The notes under the pieces are model-generated. The model was not told the DNA's origin and did not search any database. It saw nothing but the letters and a program-made list of their open reading frames with translations. 45,343 nucleotides of DNA from Chloroflexota bacterium (GTDB taxonomy: Bacteria; Chloroflexota; Anaerolineae; Anaerolineales; UBA4823): assembly GCA_012516075.1 (NCBI GenBank), contig JAAYXE010000161.1, forward strand, positions 1 to 45,343. The letters are read 5' to 3'. A program made the translations under genes and the position numbers. This document shows, one piece after another, positions 32,985 to 40,206 of this stretch; the stretch's first letter is position 1, and each line of letters begins with the position of its first letter.

Positions 32985-33806
32985 CTAACGTTTGATAATC
33001 CGTCCGGCGAAAACGGCCAGGCCGATCCCGGCCAGAAGGAACAGGCCGCCGATTATCCCCAGCAGGGGTGATCGCCCGGTCCCTTCTGCAGCAGGCGACG
33101 ACTGCTGGGCAGCGGTTTCCGAATTCGGCTGGGCGCCGAAATCCAGATACATTGTGCTGCCGGCTTCAAGTTCTAAGGTGTAGTTGGTGACGGTGGTCGG
33201 ATTGTACCCGTCGGGTACGGCAACGCTGATCGTGTATTCACCCTCTGGGATTTCGCGGCAGGGGTACTCCAGGCTGGCTGTGGTTTCTTCAGTATACGCC
33301 TCGGCGCCGGTCCGGTCGCTGACGCTGACCTGGCCTCCAGGGATCGATACTTCTTCATCCTGACGGACCGAATCGCCGTTCTGGTCCAGGAAAAGCATAA
33401 TACACAGCATCCCGGTACCTGGTTTCGGGGTTGGGGTTGGCAGGATGTTGGTAGGTGTGAGGGTAGGACCTGGAGTTACTGTGAGTTCCGCCGGTCCGGC
33501 TCTTCCAATTAGGAGCTGCTGCCCTTCGAGAATGTTGTCGCTGGTCAATTCGTTCAGCTCTCGCAAGGTCTCAACCGGTACACCGGTCAGCAGTGAAATG
33601 CTCAACAGCGTATCGTTGGCTTTAACAATATAGATGATGCGCCCATCGGGCATTGGAGTGGGCGTAAAAATTGGCACCTGCCTGGCAGGCGCAGCCTGGG
33701 CCCGGATCAACTGTCCGGAAAAGATCGAGAAAACCGGAACAACCAGGAACCCGGCCGCCAGCAGTCCAATAACAATCAGCAGATCATACAGTTTCTTTCG
33801 GGACAT
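32985..33806 (-). CDS. LysM plus SdrB/Cna-B-like domain protein, anchored at both ends
   Basis: The 273-residue protein begins with a signal anchor (about 8-30), a Pro/Thr linker, one LysM domain (about 57-102, YIVKANDTLLSISLLTGVPV), another Pro/Thr linker, a beta-sandwich typical of SdrB/Cna-B or carboxypeptidase-regulatory domains (LFLDQNGDSVRQDEEVSIPG, IPEGEYTISVAVPDGY), and a C-terminal membrane helix with a KR tail (about 248-273). The end looks like a wall-anchor-like or membrane-retained tail but has no LPxTG. No catalytic motif. Likely a surface protein held to membrane and wall. Confidence 0.82.
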   Translation of the reverse strand: MSRKKLYDLLIVIGLLAAGFLVVPVFSIFSGQLIRAQAAPARQVPIFTPTPMPDGRIIYIVKANDTLLSISLLTGVPVETLRELNELTSDNILEGQQLLIGRAGPAELTVTPGPTLTPTNILPTPTPKPGTGMLCIMLFLDQNGDSVRQDEEVSIPGGQVSVSDRTGAEAYTEETTASLEYPCREIPEGEYTISVAVPDGYNPTTVTNYTLELEAGSTMYLDFGAQPNSETAAQQSSPAAEGTGRSPLLGIIGGLFLLAGIGLAVFAGRIIKR

Positions 33807-33842
33807 AGCAGCGCTGATTATACTTCATAAGAGGGGATTTGA

Positions 33843-35018
33843 TCACAGGGCCGGCTCGTTCACCCGCCGGAACACACGCGAAAGGACCACAAAAGCCAGC
33901 AGGTTGACGAACAGGGTACCAATGACATTCCCTGAAATCGAGGGAAGAAGATCATACAGGGGAGCAGCGAACAGGGCGCCTACGCCGCGCCCCAGCGAAG
34001 TACCGGCGATAAAGAGGGCCATCATGCTGGCGCGTGCCGCGGGAAACACTTCGGTCATCACCGGGATGGAGCAAACCAACGTAAATTCATAGGTCAGATA
34101 ATATAGAAAAAGCCCGATAAGAGCTCCGGTCAGCGACCGGCTGATCAAAGGAAGCGCCAGAACAGCCAGGCTGTTCACGGCCAGCCCAAGAACCAGGGAG
34201 CGCGACTTTCCCAAAAAATCCGACAGACCGCCGGCCAATACTTCTCCGCCCAGTTCCGAAAATCCGATCACAGCCGAGGCAGCCCCCAGGGCTGCTATTT
34301 GCAGCCCAAAAGAACTTTCCATCCACACGCCGAAAACCACGTTCACCACTTCGTTCCCGGCGTTAAACAGCAGGCCCAACAGCAGACCCGCCAGCGCCGG
34401 TGGATAGGCGGCAATCTTGCGCAGGTTTCCCAGCACAGGCTCGCGCTGGGCGTCCGGTTTTGGCTCGTCCCGCGGTACCAGCCAACTCAGCAGGAAGACA
34501 GCCGCAAGACCGCAGCCGGCCAGAAAGAGAAACGGGGCGCGCCAGTCCGCGCGTGCGATCAGAAATCCCATCACGGGGATGCCCGCGATGAAGGCCAGCG
34601 ACCAGCCAAACTCTGTAAAAGCCAATGCCCGCCCGCGCCAGCGGTAGTCCACCCGGTCGCCAATATAAGCCTGCATGGAGGGGCTAAAAATGGAATTGCC
34701 CAGAACGGTTAACACCAGTGTGAGCACGAAAACCGGAAAAACCGGCCATACATAAACCAGGCCAGCTCCCAGGGTAAAGAAGGTCAGCCCCAGCAGCATC
34801 CCGGTTTTCCGCCCCCGCAGATCGGCGATGGTGGCCAGAAAGGGGCTGAAAAAACCCGTGGTCGAACGAATGGTCAGCGCGGTAGAAATGGCTGCCAGGT
34901 CCACCCCGAGCCCGCGGCTGAAGGCAGGCAAGAAGGGATAAACCATGCGCAGCATGGTGTTCAGCACCACCCGGGTCAGGACAAATGCAAGGATTTGAAG
35001 GAAAAGAGAGAATCTCAA
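33843..35018 (-). CDS. MFS transporter (12 TM)
   Basis: The 391-residue protein has twelve membrane helices and the MFS inter-helix basic motif (ADLRGRKTGMLLG between helices 2 and 3) plus its repeat (DFLGKSRSLVLG between helices 8 and 9). It resembles drug/sugar-type exporters (YjiJ/MDR-like), but the substrate cannot be named. TTG start overlapping the stop of the upstream membrane gene (TTGA), so the two are coupled. Confidence 0.9.
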   Translation of the reverse strand: MRFSLFLQILAFVLTRVVLNTMLRMVYPFLPAFSRGLGVDLAAISTALTIRSTTGFFSPFLATIADLRGRKTGMLLGLTFFTLGAGLVYVWPVFPVFVLTLVLTVLGNSIFSPSMQAYIGDRVDYRWRGRALAFTEFGWSLAFIAGIPVMGFLIARADWRAPFLFLAGCGLAAVFLLSWLVPRDEPKPDAQREPVLGNLRKIAAYPPALAGLLLGLLFNAGNEVVNVVFGVWMESSFGLQIAALGAASAVIGFSELGGEVLAGGLSDFLGKSRSLVLGLAVNSLAVLALPLISRSLTGALIGLFLYYLTYEFTLVCSIPVMTEVFPAARASMMALFIAGTSLGRGVGALFAAPLYDLLPSISGNVIGTLFVNLLAFVVLSRVFRRVNEPAL

Positions 35019-35644
35019 CGCTGTGATGCCTCACCGGCTGTCAGCCTGCCGCCGGTTCCCAGCTGATAAAACCAGCGGGCTGCCTGCCACACCGCCAGTA
35101 AAGCCAGAGCCAGCAGAGTCAGGAAAAACAACTGGATATTCAGAGCTTCCGACTGGAAAATGGGTGATTCCGGGTGCATCACGTTTTCTGTGGACTGCAG
35201 GGAAAAGATCAGTGCCAGGAAGAAGCCGGTGTTGGCGGCTGAAGACCAGGCCGGGGAATCCATCACTGCCAGCCCGGTTTGCAGAAGCAGCCCGGTGATC
35301 GAAAAAATGACCGCCAGCCGCCAGCGCGGTTCAGCCAGAAACAGCCCGTTCCAGTTGGTTTGCATAGCCCACAGTGATAGGGGGATATATGTTATCCAGA
35401 AGAACAGACCGGTGCGCCCCAATGCCTGTGACCACTGCTGAAGGTTGAGTCTGCGCAGGATGAGGCCGGCCGTTCCAGCCAGAGCAGCAGCCAGAAAGGC
35501 GGCCAGTGCGGCCCAAACCCAGACGCCGTGCAGATAAACCACACGCACGTTCGTGCCCAGGGTTTTCTCCGCCGGCCCCAGTGCGGTGAGCCCCGCCATA
35601 GCAGCCAGCAGTATTACAAACCAGACCAGCGGTGATTTTTTCAC
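35015..35644 (-). CDS. Uncharacterised six-TM membrane protein
   Basis: The 209-residue protein has about six membrane helices and no family I can name with confidence. It carries VRVVYLHGVWVWAALAAFLA early and ENVMHPESPIFQSEALNIQL late: each has a His next to a helix, and Trp is frequent. The two spaced His recall cytochrome c maturation proteins (CcmC/CcsA), but the haem-handling WWD-type segment of those is not seen, so this is a weak comparison. GTG start with GGAG 8 bases upstream. It is coupled to the MFS transporter that follows. Confidence 0.65.
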   Translation of the reverse strand: MKKSPLVWFVILLAAMAGLTALGPAEKTLGTNVRVVYLHGVWVWAALAAFLAAALAGTAGLILRRLNLQQWSQALGRTGLFFWITYIPLSLWAMQTNWNGLFLAEPRWRLAVIFSITGLLLQTGLAVMDSPAWSSAANTGFFLALIFSLQSTENVMHPESPIFQSEALNIQLFFLTLLALALLAVWQAARWFYQLGTGGRLTAGEASQR

Positions 35645-35806
35645 GGCATTATCTCCACGCAGACAAAAGTTCTCCGTTTACCCGGACACAGGTCTGCAGC
35701 GCAGTTCCCCCTGCACATGCTTAAAGAAAAAACTGCCGGAATTCTATCACAGGCACAGGGCACCCGGCCGGCAGGTGTCTGTCTTCCGGCAGCAGCTGCA
35801 GTTCAC
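35645..35806. other. 162-bp gap between nucleoside hydrolase and six-TM gene
   Basis: No gene supported; probably the promoter region for the six-TM/MFS pair. No clear hairpin or consensus promoter was found on the minus strand. Confidence 0.3.
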
Positions 35807-36685
35807 TCAGGAAAAGACGGAGAAAAAGTGCTCAAAGAAGCGATCCGGGTCAACATCGACAGCGATCTCATGGCGTTTGCCAAACGCTCCGGGCAGCCAG
35901 TATGTCTTTCCCCGGATTGCCCCATCTTCAAGTTCTACGATAATTGTCCCGCGCTCGAATTGGCAGATCTGGTCGTCAAACAGAGTCGCTGCAGCCAGTG
36001 GATCGTGGAACGTGATGCCGCCCCAGTCCTTGCACCAGCTCTCAGCAAAATCCAGGACGGGTTTCAGTAAGTCAGCCCGGAATTTTTCGCGCACCTGGTC
36101 GGCGCTCATGTATACATGCCGGGTGACATTCAAACCAATCGAACGGTGTACAGCGACCTCCGCCTGGTAGACGATCGCCGTTGCATACGCATCGCCCACT
36201 GCGTTCCATTCCAGGGCGGAACCCACCCCATAATATCCGGCCATCATCGTCAGGCTCTTCAGTAAAGCCGGTACTTCGGGGTCGACAGCGAACAGCAAAC
36301 CGAGATTGGTAAGCGGCCCGATGCTGATTAATTCGATCTCGCCCGGGTTTTCCCGGATGGTGCGGCTCATGAACTGGATCGCGGGCAGAGCGTTACTCGC
36401 ATCGAAGGTGTCGTGGGGCCAGCGGTCGAGAGCGGCGGCCTGCTGGGCGATTGGCTGTTTCTGCAGGCCCATGAGCGGTTTTTCCGCTCCCGGGAAAATG
36501 GGAATATCCCTCCCGGCAGCCTTGCACAGTACACTCGCCAGCTCGGCACGCAGGTTCGCCTCGCCAGTTACCGTGGTAATTCCGAGCAGTTCACAATCCG
36601 GATTTGCCAGCAGGTAAGCGAGGCAAACAGCATCATCGACATCCGTCCCAATATCGGTATCAAGAAGGACTTTCTTTTTAGCCAT
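35807..36685 (-). CDS. Inosine-uridine preferring nucleoside hydrolase
   Basis: The 292-residue protein begins with the calcium-binding signature VLLDTDIGTDVDDAVCLAYL, continues with LGITTVTGEANLRAELASVL, then a strand/helix with LISIGPLTNLGLLFAVDPEV and MMAGYYGVGSALEWNAVGDA, and DPLAAATLFD late. These are the IU-nucleoside hydrolase motifs (PF01156). It splits purine or pyrimidine ribosides into base and ribose for salvage. AGGGG precedes the ATG. Length is slightly below the usual 310-320. Confidence 0.92.
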   Translation of the reverse strand: MAKKKVLLDTDIGTDVDDAVCLAYLLANPDCELLGITTVTGEANLRAELASVLCKAAGRDIPIFPGAEKPLMGLQKQPIAQQAAALDRWPHDTFDASNALPAIQFMSRTIRENPGEIELISIGPLTNLGLLFAVDPEVPALLKSLTMMAGYYGVGSALEWNAVGDAYATAIVYQAEVAVHRSIGLNVTRHVYMSADQVREKFRADLLKPVLDFAESWCKDWGGITFHDPLAAATLFDDQICQFERGTIIVELEDGAIRGKTYWLPGAFGKRHEIAVDVDPDRFFEHFFSVFS

Positions 36686-37027
36686 TTTTACCCCTTCAGC
36701 GGCTTCATTTGCAGTATGGGTAAGAATTTTGGGAAGTATACTCCAAATTTTAACTGGCTTCTGTTTTTTTCACAGGATCAACTGAACCAGATTTTCCTCA
36801 TCACAATTTCTTAGAATAATATATACAGCCCTTCCTTACTTTCAGGAAGGGCTGTGGAAACTAAATTTTCAGATGCGCACCAGGAGTTGACAGGGATTTA
36901 TAGGACCAGTCACGGCACCATTAAACACTTCACCGTATCGACGGGCGCGTCGACCGATGATTTTCCCAATCCATCAATGCATCCCACCTTGATCCGTGTT
37001 GTAGAACTTTGAGTGGCAAAGATACAA
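36686..37027. other. 342-bp gap with a perfect hairpin
   Basis: No gene supported. ACAGCCCTTCCT (36825-36836) and AGGAAGGGCTGT (36844-36855) form a 12-bp stem with a 7-nt loop. Sequence flanking it on both strands is AT-rich but has no clear T-run. It could end the Rrf2 transcript on the minus strand or regulate the nucleoside hydrolase. Confidence 0.45.
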
Positions 37028-37450
37028 CTACGAGGCAGCCTGAACCGGTTTGCGTTCCAGGATCTGAGCGAAATTTGTGGATCTGAGCTTTTCGACCAGA
37101 TCGGCCTGGGCTTCACACCAGATCGGGCGCATCGGGCAGTCATCGTCAAATGAGCAGTCGCCGTTCCCTGCCACACACTCATTGATGTAGATCGGGCCGT
37201 CGATCGCCTCGACGACTTCGAGCAGGGAAATCTCTTCCGGAGACCGGGCCAGTGAAACACCGCCGCGCGCGCCGCGCGAGGTTTGCAGCAGGCCGGCTAC
37301 GGAAAGCTGCGAAACGATCTTTGCCAGAAAAGATGGGGGTATTTTCTGTTCCTGGGCAATCTGACTTGTGGCTGCACGCTGCTCGGTTCCCAGCTTTGCC
37401 AGGTACAGTACGGCGCGCACTGCGTAATCAGCTTGTCTTGTAATTTGCAT
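37028..37450 (-). CDS. Rrf2-family transcriptional regulator with cysteine cluster
   Basis: The 140-residue protein has the Rrf2 winged helix (MQITRQADYAVRAVLYLAKL, QEQKIPPSFLAKIVSQLSVA, GLLQTSRGARGGVSLARSPE) and the linker SLLEVVEAIDGP. Cysteines C92, C99, C105 and C112 lie where IscR/NsrR-type members bind an Fe-S cluster, so it is probably a redox, NO or Fe-S sensor. The basic RGARGG turn is the DNA-contacting wing. GGGAG lies 10 bases upstream of the ATG. It is divergent from a methyltransferase, with palindromic GATGAC sites in between. Confidence 0.92.
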   Translation of the reverse strand: MQITRQADYAVRAVLYLAKLGTEQRAATSQIAQEQKIPPSFLAKIVSQLSVAGLLQTSRGARGGVSLARSPEEISLLEVVEAIDGPIYINECVAGNGDCSFDDDCPMRPIWCEAQADLVEKLRSTNFAQILERKPVQAAS

Positions 37451-37501
37451 GGACTAAGAACTCCCTTTCGGTCTTGCTTACGTATAAGAGCGATCATGCA
37501 T

Positions 37502-37530
37502 ATTTTAGAGTTACATTAGCCAATTCACAA
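37502..37530 (-). promoter_or_regulatory. Promoter of the Rrf2 regulator gene
   Basis: On the minus strand, TTGTGA (37530-37525) and TAAAAT (37507-37502) are spaced by exactly 17 bp. The transcript would start near 37495, about 45 nt before the ATG. Confidence 0.7.
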
Positions 37531-37552
37531 GTGACTAAGGTCATCGCTCAGG

Positions 37553-37578
37553 GATGACGGTCATCTATTGAAGATGAC
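37553..37578. promoter_or_regulatory. GATGAC repeat cluster, possible operator
   Basis: GATGAC-G-GTCATC (37553-37565) is a perfect 6+1+6 palindrome. A third GATGAC follows at 37573-37578. It lies just upstream of the -35 of the Rrf2 promoter, in the divergent region, a plausible site for an Rrf2-family dimer or another regulator. Confidence 0.5.
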
Positions 37579-37658
37579 AACCGTCCTTATTCCATGACAA
37601 ATATATTAGACTGACCAACTTTTTGTTGCGCTGAGGAGCGTAAAAACCTGAGACCGCC

Positions 37659-37685
37659 TGGACAGCGTATCAGAAGGGGTATAAT
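37659..37685 (+). promoter_or_regulatory. Candidate promoter of the methyltransferase gene
   Basis: TATAAT (37680-37685) is perfect; TGGACA (37659-37664) matches the -35 at 5/6 but with a short 15-bp spacer. The GTG start is 24 bp after the -10. Confidence 0.5.
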
Positions 37686-37708
37686 GGGGCGAATTTACTC
37701 TCGAGTCA

Positions 37709-38620
37709 GTGAAGAAAATGATGCCCGAATCATCACCCCCTGTATGCAATTACGAAGGATCGGATTACCAGGAAACATTTTGGGACCGGGGAGAGCGCGC
37801 CTATGAAGATCAGGTGGAAGCCATTGCCCTGAGGCGTTTGCTGCCACCCGGTGGAAAGCTCCTGTTAGAAGTCGGAGCCGGCGCCGGCCGCAACACCCCA
37901 CGCTATGCCGGATTTGAGCAGATCGTCCTGCTGGATTATTCACGCACTCAGCTGCAGAAAGCACAGCAGCGGCTGGGTACCGACCGGCGATATATCTATG
38001 TCGCAGCCGATGTCTACCGGCTTCCGTTTGTGCCCGGCCTTTTCCCTGCGGCAACCATGATCCGGACTCTGCACCACATGGCCGACGCTCCTCTGGCGAT
38101 TGCACAAATTCGTCAGGCCTTACAGCCCGGTGCAATTTTTATCCTTGAGTATGCCAATAAACGCAATCTGAAAGCAATCCTGCGTTATCTTTTGAGGCGC
38201 CAGTCATGGAGTCCGTTTACGCCAGAGCCGGTGGAGTTTGTCGAGTTGAACTTTGATTTCCACCCGCGCGCAGTCAGCACCTGGCTCAGAGAACAGGATT
38301 TCGTCATTGAGCGCCAGCTGACCGTCTCTCATTTCCGCATCAATCTATTAAAGAAACTGATCCCCCTGCAGCTTCTGGTAAATATGGATGCCCTGGCGCA
38401 GTTAACAGGCAGCTGGTGGCAGCTTACCCCGCAGGTGTTTGTGCGCTCCCGGGCGGAAGGCGGGCCTCAGCCTGCTGAACCGGGAAGCTTCTTCCGCTGC
38501 CCTGCCTGCCATTACAGCCCGCTGCAAAGAGGCGAAACCTCGCTGGACTGCCCCGGATGCGGCCGGCGCTGGGGGGTCCAGGATGGCATTTACGATTTTC
38601 GCAAACCGATGGGAACGTAA
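37709..38620 (+). CDS. SAM-dependent methyltransferase fused to a Trm112-like zinc-ribbon domain
   Basis: The 303-residue protein starts with a class I methyltransferase fold: LLPPGGKLLLEVGAGAGRNT (SAM-binding motif I), LLDYSRTQLQKAQQRLGTDR, FPAATMIRTLHHMADAPLAI, LQPGAIFILEYANKRNLKAI. From about 265 a small domain follows: FFRCPACHYSPLQRGETSLD, CPGCGRRWGVQDGIYDF. The two CPxC pairs and the final VQDGIYDF match the pattern of Trm112/YcaR-like zinc ribbons. In eukaryotes and archaea Trm112 activates methyltransferases as a separate subunit. Start GTG at 37709; ATGs at 37718/37721 are alternatives. Substrate unknown. Confidence 0.85.
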   Translation: MKKMMPESSPPVCNYEGSDYQETFWDRGERAYEDQVEAIALRRLLPPGGKLLLEVGAGAGRNTPRYAGFEQIVLLDYSRTQLQKAQQRLGTDRRYIYVAADVYRLPFVPGLFPAATMIRTLHHMADAPLAIAQIRQALQPGAIFILEYANKRNLKAILRYLLRRQSWSPFTPEPVEFVELNFDFHPRAVSTWLREQDFVIERQLTVSHFRINLLKKLIPLQLLVNMDALAQLTGSWWQLTPQVFVRSRAEGGPQPAEPGSFFRCPACHYSPLQRGETSLDCPGCGRRWGVQDGIYDFRKPMGT

Positions 38621-38626
38621 TTACAG

Positions 38627-38660
38627 GAGCACCCGGGCTTATCCCGGGTGTTCTTCTTTT
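38627..38660 (+). terminator. Terminator after the methyltransferase
   Basis: GAGCACCCGGG (38627-38637) pairs with CCCGGGTGTTC (38643-38653) around a 5-nt loop, followed by TTCTTTT. It also covers the end of the convergent minus-strand methyltransferase. Confidence 0.85.
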
Positions 38661-39439
38661 ACCTTCTCTACAATCCAGAAATGAGACAGGCCCAGCGCTC
38701 GCAGCGGTGTTTTTTCCATGCCCTGGAGAACACCCCGGAGCAGCCGTCCCAGTGCCGGGCGCCGGTGGATAATATTGTCATAGGCGCCGAAGATCACCGT
38801 ACGGTAGACGATGCGCACTGGCAGCCCGGCAAATAATTTTTCCAGGTCCCGGCGGGAGTAAACGCGTACATGCGGCGCCAGGCGGTCCCGAATACGGCGA
38901 GGCAGGTAATTCACCAGGGGGATGTTGCCGAAGCGGTAATTCCCGCGCCAGTAGATCCCGTGCGTTTCAAATGGATACCCCCGGTTTGGCACGAAGAGAA
39001 TAATGCGACCTCCCGGCCGCAAACTGCGCACCATTTCCAGCACGGCCTGCCGGTCATCCTGAACGTGTTCGAGCACCTCATGGCTGAGAATCACGTCAAA
39101 AGAGGCCTGCGGAAACGGAAGCGCTTCGCCCGCCGCAGAAACAACCCGCACCCCCGGCTGATCTGCATTGTGAATCCTGGCCTGGCGTGCACGATCAAAC
39201 TCGTACTCCAGCCCGATCACCTGGCTGGCAAATGGAGCCAGGTGCTCCACATACATCCCAACCCCACAGCCGTTCTCCAGAACACGCCCGCGGATCCGTT
39301 CACCGGCCCCGTCGAGGATCATCTTCAGGCGCCTCTCCTGTCCGGCGCGCCACACATAGGACGGCTCGCCGCGCAGAGCCGCTTTCTCCAGATCACGCTC
39401 CTGGCTTAATTCCATGGCTGCGCTTCGCTCGGCATTCAT
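38639..39439 (-). CDS. SAM-dependent methyltransferase
   Basis: The 266-residue protein is a class I methyltransferase of the Methyltransf_11/25 type: VLENGCGVGMYVEHLAPFAS (motif I), QVIGLEYEFDRARQARIHN, GEALPFPQASFDVILSHEVL (acidic/FD post-motif), LRPGGRIILFVPNRGYPFET. The N-terminal 40 residues are a helical extension (ERDLEKAALRGEPSYVWRAG). Substrate unknown; C-terminal basic helices suggest a lipid or quinone partner near ubiE. It starts 27 bp after the ubiE-like gene on the same strand. Confidence 0.9.
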   Translation of the reverse strand: MNAERSAAMELSQERDLEKAALRGEPSYVWRAGQERRLKMILDGAGERIRGRVLENGCGVGMYVEHLAPFASQVIGLEYEFDRARQARIHNADQPGVRVVSAAGEALPFPQASFDVILSHEVLEHVQDDRQAVLEMVRSLRPGGRIILFVPNRGYPFETHGIYWRGNYRFGNIPLVNYLPRRIRDRLAPHVRVYSRRDLEKLFAGLPVRIVYRTVIFGAYDNIIHRRPALGRLLRGVLQGMEKTPLRALGLSHFWIVEKVKEEHPG

Positions 39440-39466
39440 CTTCCAACGACCTGCATCATGCTGCCC

Positions 39467-40186
39467 TTAATACCAGTATCCGGATGGCCTTTGCGCGCTG
39501 TGAATGGCAATGGTGCCAAACATCAGGCGCCGGTATGCAACCTGGCGAAAACCGGCAGCGATCAGACGCGCGGCAAGCTGCTCGGGCTCCAGAAAATGTT
39601 CCGTCGAATCGGGAAGGTATTCATAGGCATCGGCCTGTCCCGCGATCAGGCTGCCCAGCGCCGGGATGACCCGGTGCATGTGGAAGCGAATCAACGGGGC
39701 CAGCGGTGATGCCGGCGGCGGGGTGGTGTCGAGAATGACAATTTTCCCGCCTGGTTTCAGTATGCGGTACTGTTCGTTGAGCGCCCGGCGGACATCCGCC
39801 ACGTTGCGCATCAAAAAGCCCGAAACCACGGCATCGAAATGTTCAGACGGGAAAGGCAGGTTCAATGCGTCGGCTGCGGTCCACTGCAGGGTAGACCGTT
39901 CGGGCTTTGCCTTTCCAATGCGCATCATTTCAAGGGTAAAGTCAGCGGCTACCGTTTGAACGGACGGCACCTGACACAGCGCTTCATATGCGAGGTCACC
40001 GGTGCCGGTGCCCAGATCCAGCAGCAGCCCGCCCTCCGGCAGGTCCGCCAGTTGAATAACCATCTTTCGCCAGCGCAGATCCTGCCCGGCCGTCATCAGC
40101 CGGTTCATCAGGTCATAATGCCTGGCAATTCGGGTAAACATCGATTGTACATACTGCGACCGTTCAGTGCCGGTCAGATTGGTCAT
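39467..40186 (-). CDS. ubiE: Demethylmenaquinone/ubiquinone methyltransferase
   Basis: The 239-residue protein has the UbiE/MenG signatures: VQSMFTRIARHYDLMNRLMT at the start, LRWRKMVIQL, LLLDLGTGTGDLAYEAL (motif I), VVSGFLMRNVADVRRALNEQ and LKPGGKIVILDTTPPPAS, and YLPDSTEHFLEPEQLAARLI. It carries out the C-methylation that completes menaquinone (or the equivalent step in ubiquinone synthesis). AAGGAAG precedes the ATG. Menaquinone is the expected quinone for this phylum, an inference. Confidence 0.93.
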   Translation of the reverse strand: MTNLTGTERSQYVQSMFTRIARHYDLMNRLMTAGQDLRWRKMVIQLADLPEGGLLLDLGTGTGDLAYEALCQVPSVQTVAADFTLEMMRIGKAKPERSTLQWTAADALNLPFPSEHFDAVVSGFLMRNVADVRRALNEQYRILKPGGKIVILDTTPPPASPLAPLIRFHMHRVIPALGSLIAGQADAYEYLPDSTEHFLEPEQLAARLIAAGFRQVAYRRLMFGTIAIHSAQRPSGYWY

Positions 40187-40206
40187 TGCGGTCTTCCTTA
40201 TGTTAT

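Noticed and set aside
35717..36070. 117-residue plus-strand frame overlapping the nucleoside hydrolase end
   Set aside because: Mostly antisense to the C-terminus of a clear nucleoside hydrolase; Cys-rich look is chance, no ribosome site.
36825..36855. Hairpin as a definite terminator or small RNA
   Set aside because: The stem is perfect but lacks a T-run and no promoter places a transcript there; kept only as part of the gap description.
37695..38135. 146-residue minus-strand frame opposite the methyltransferase
   Set aside because: Antisense to SAM-binding motifs of the supported plus-strand gene.
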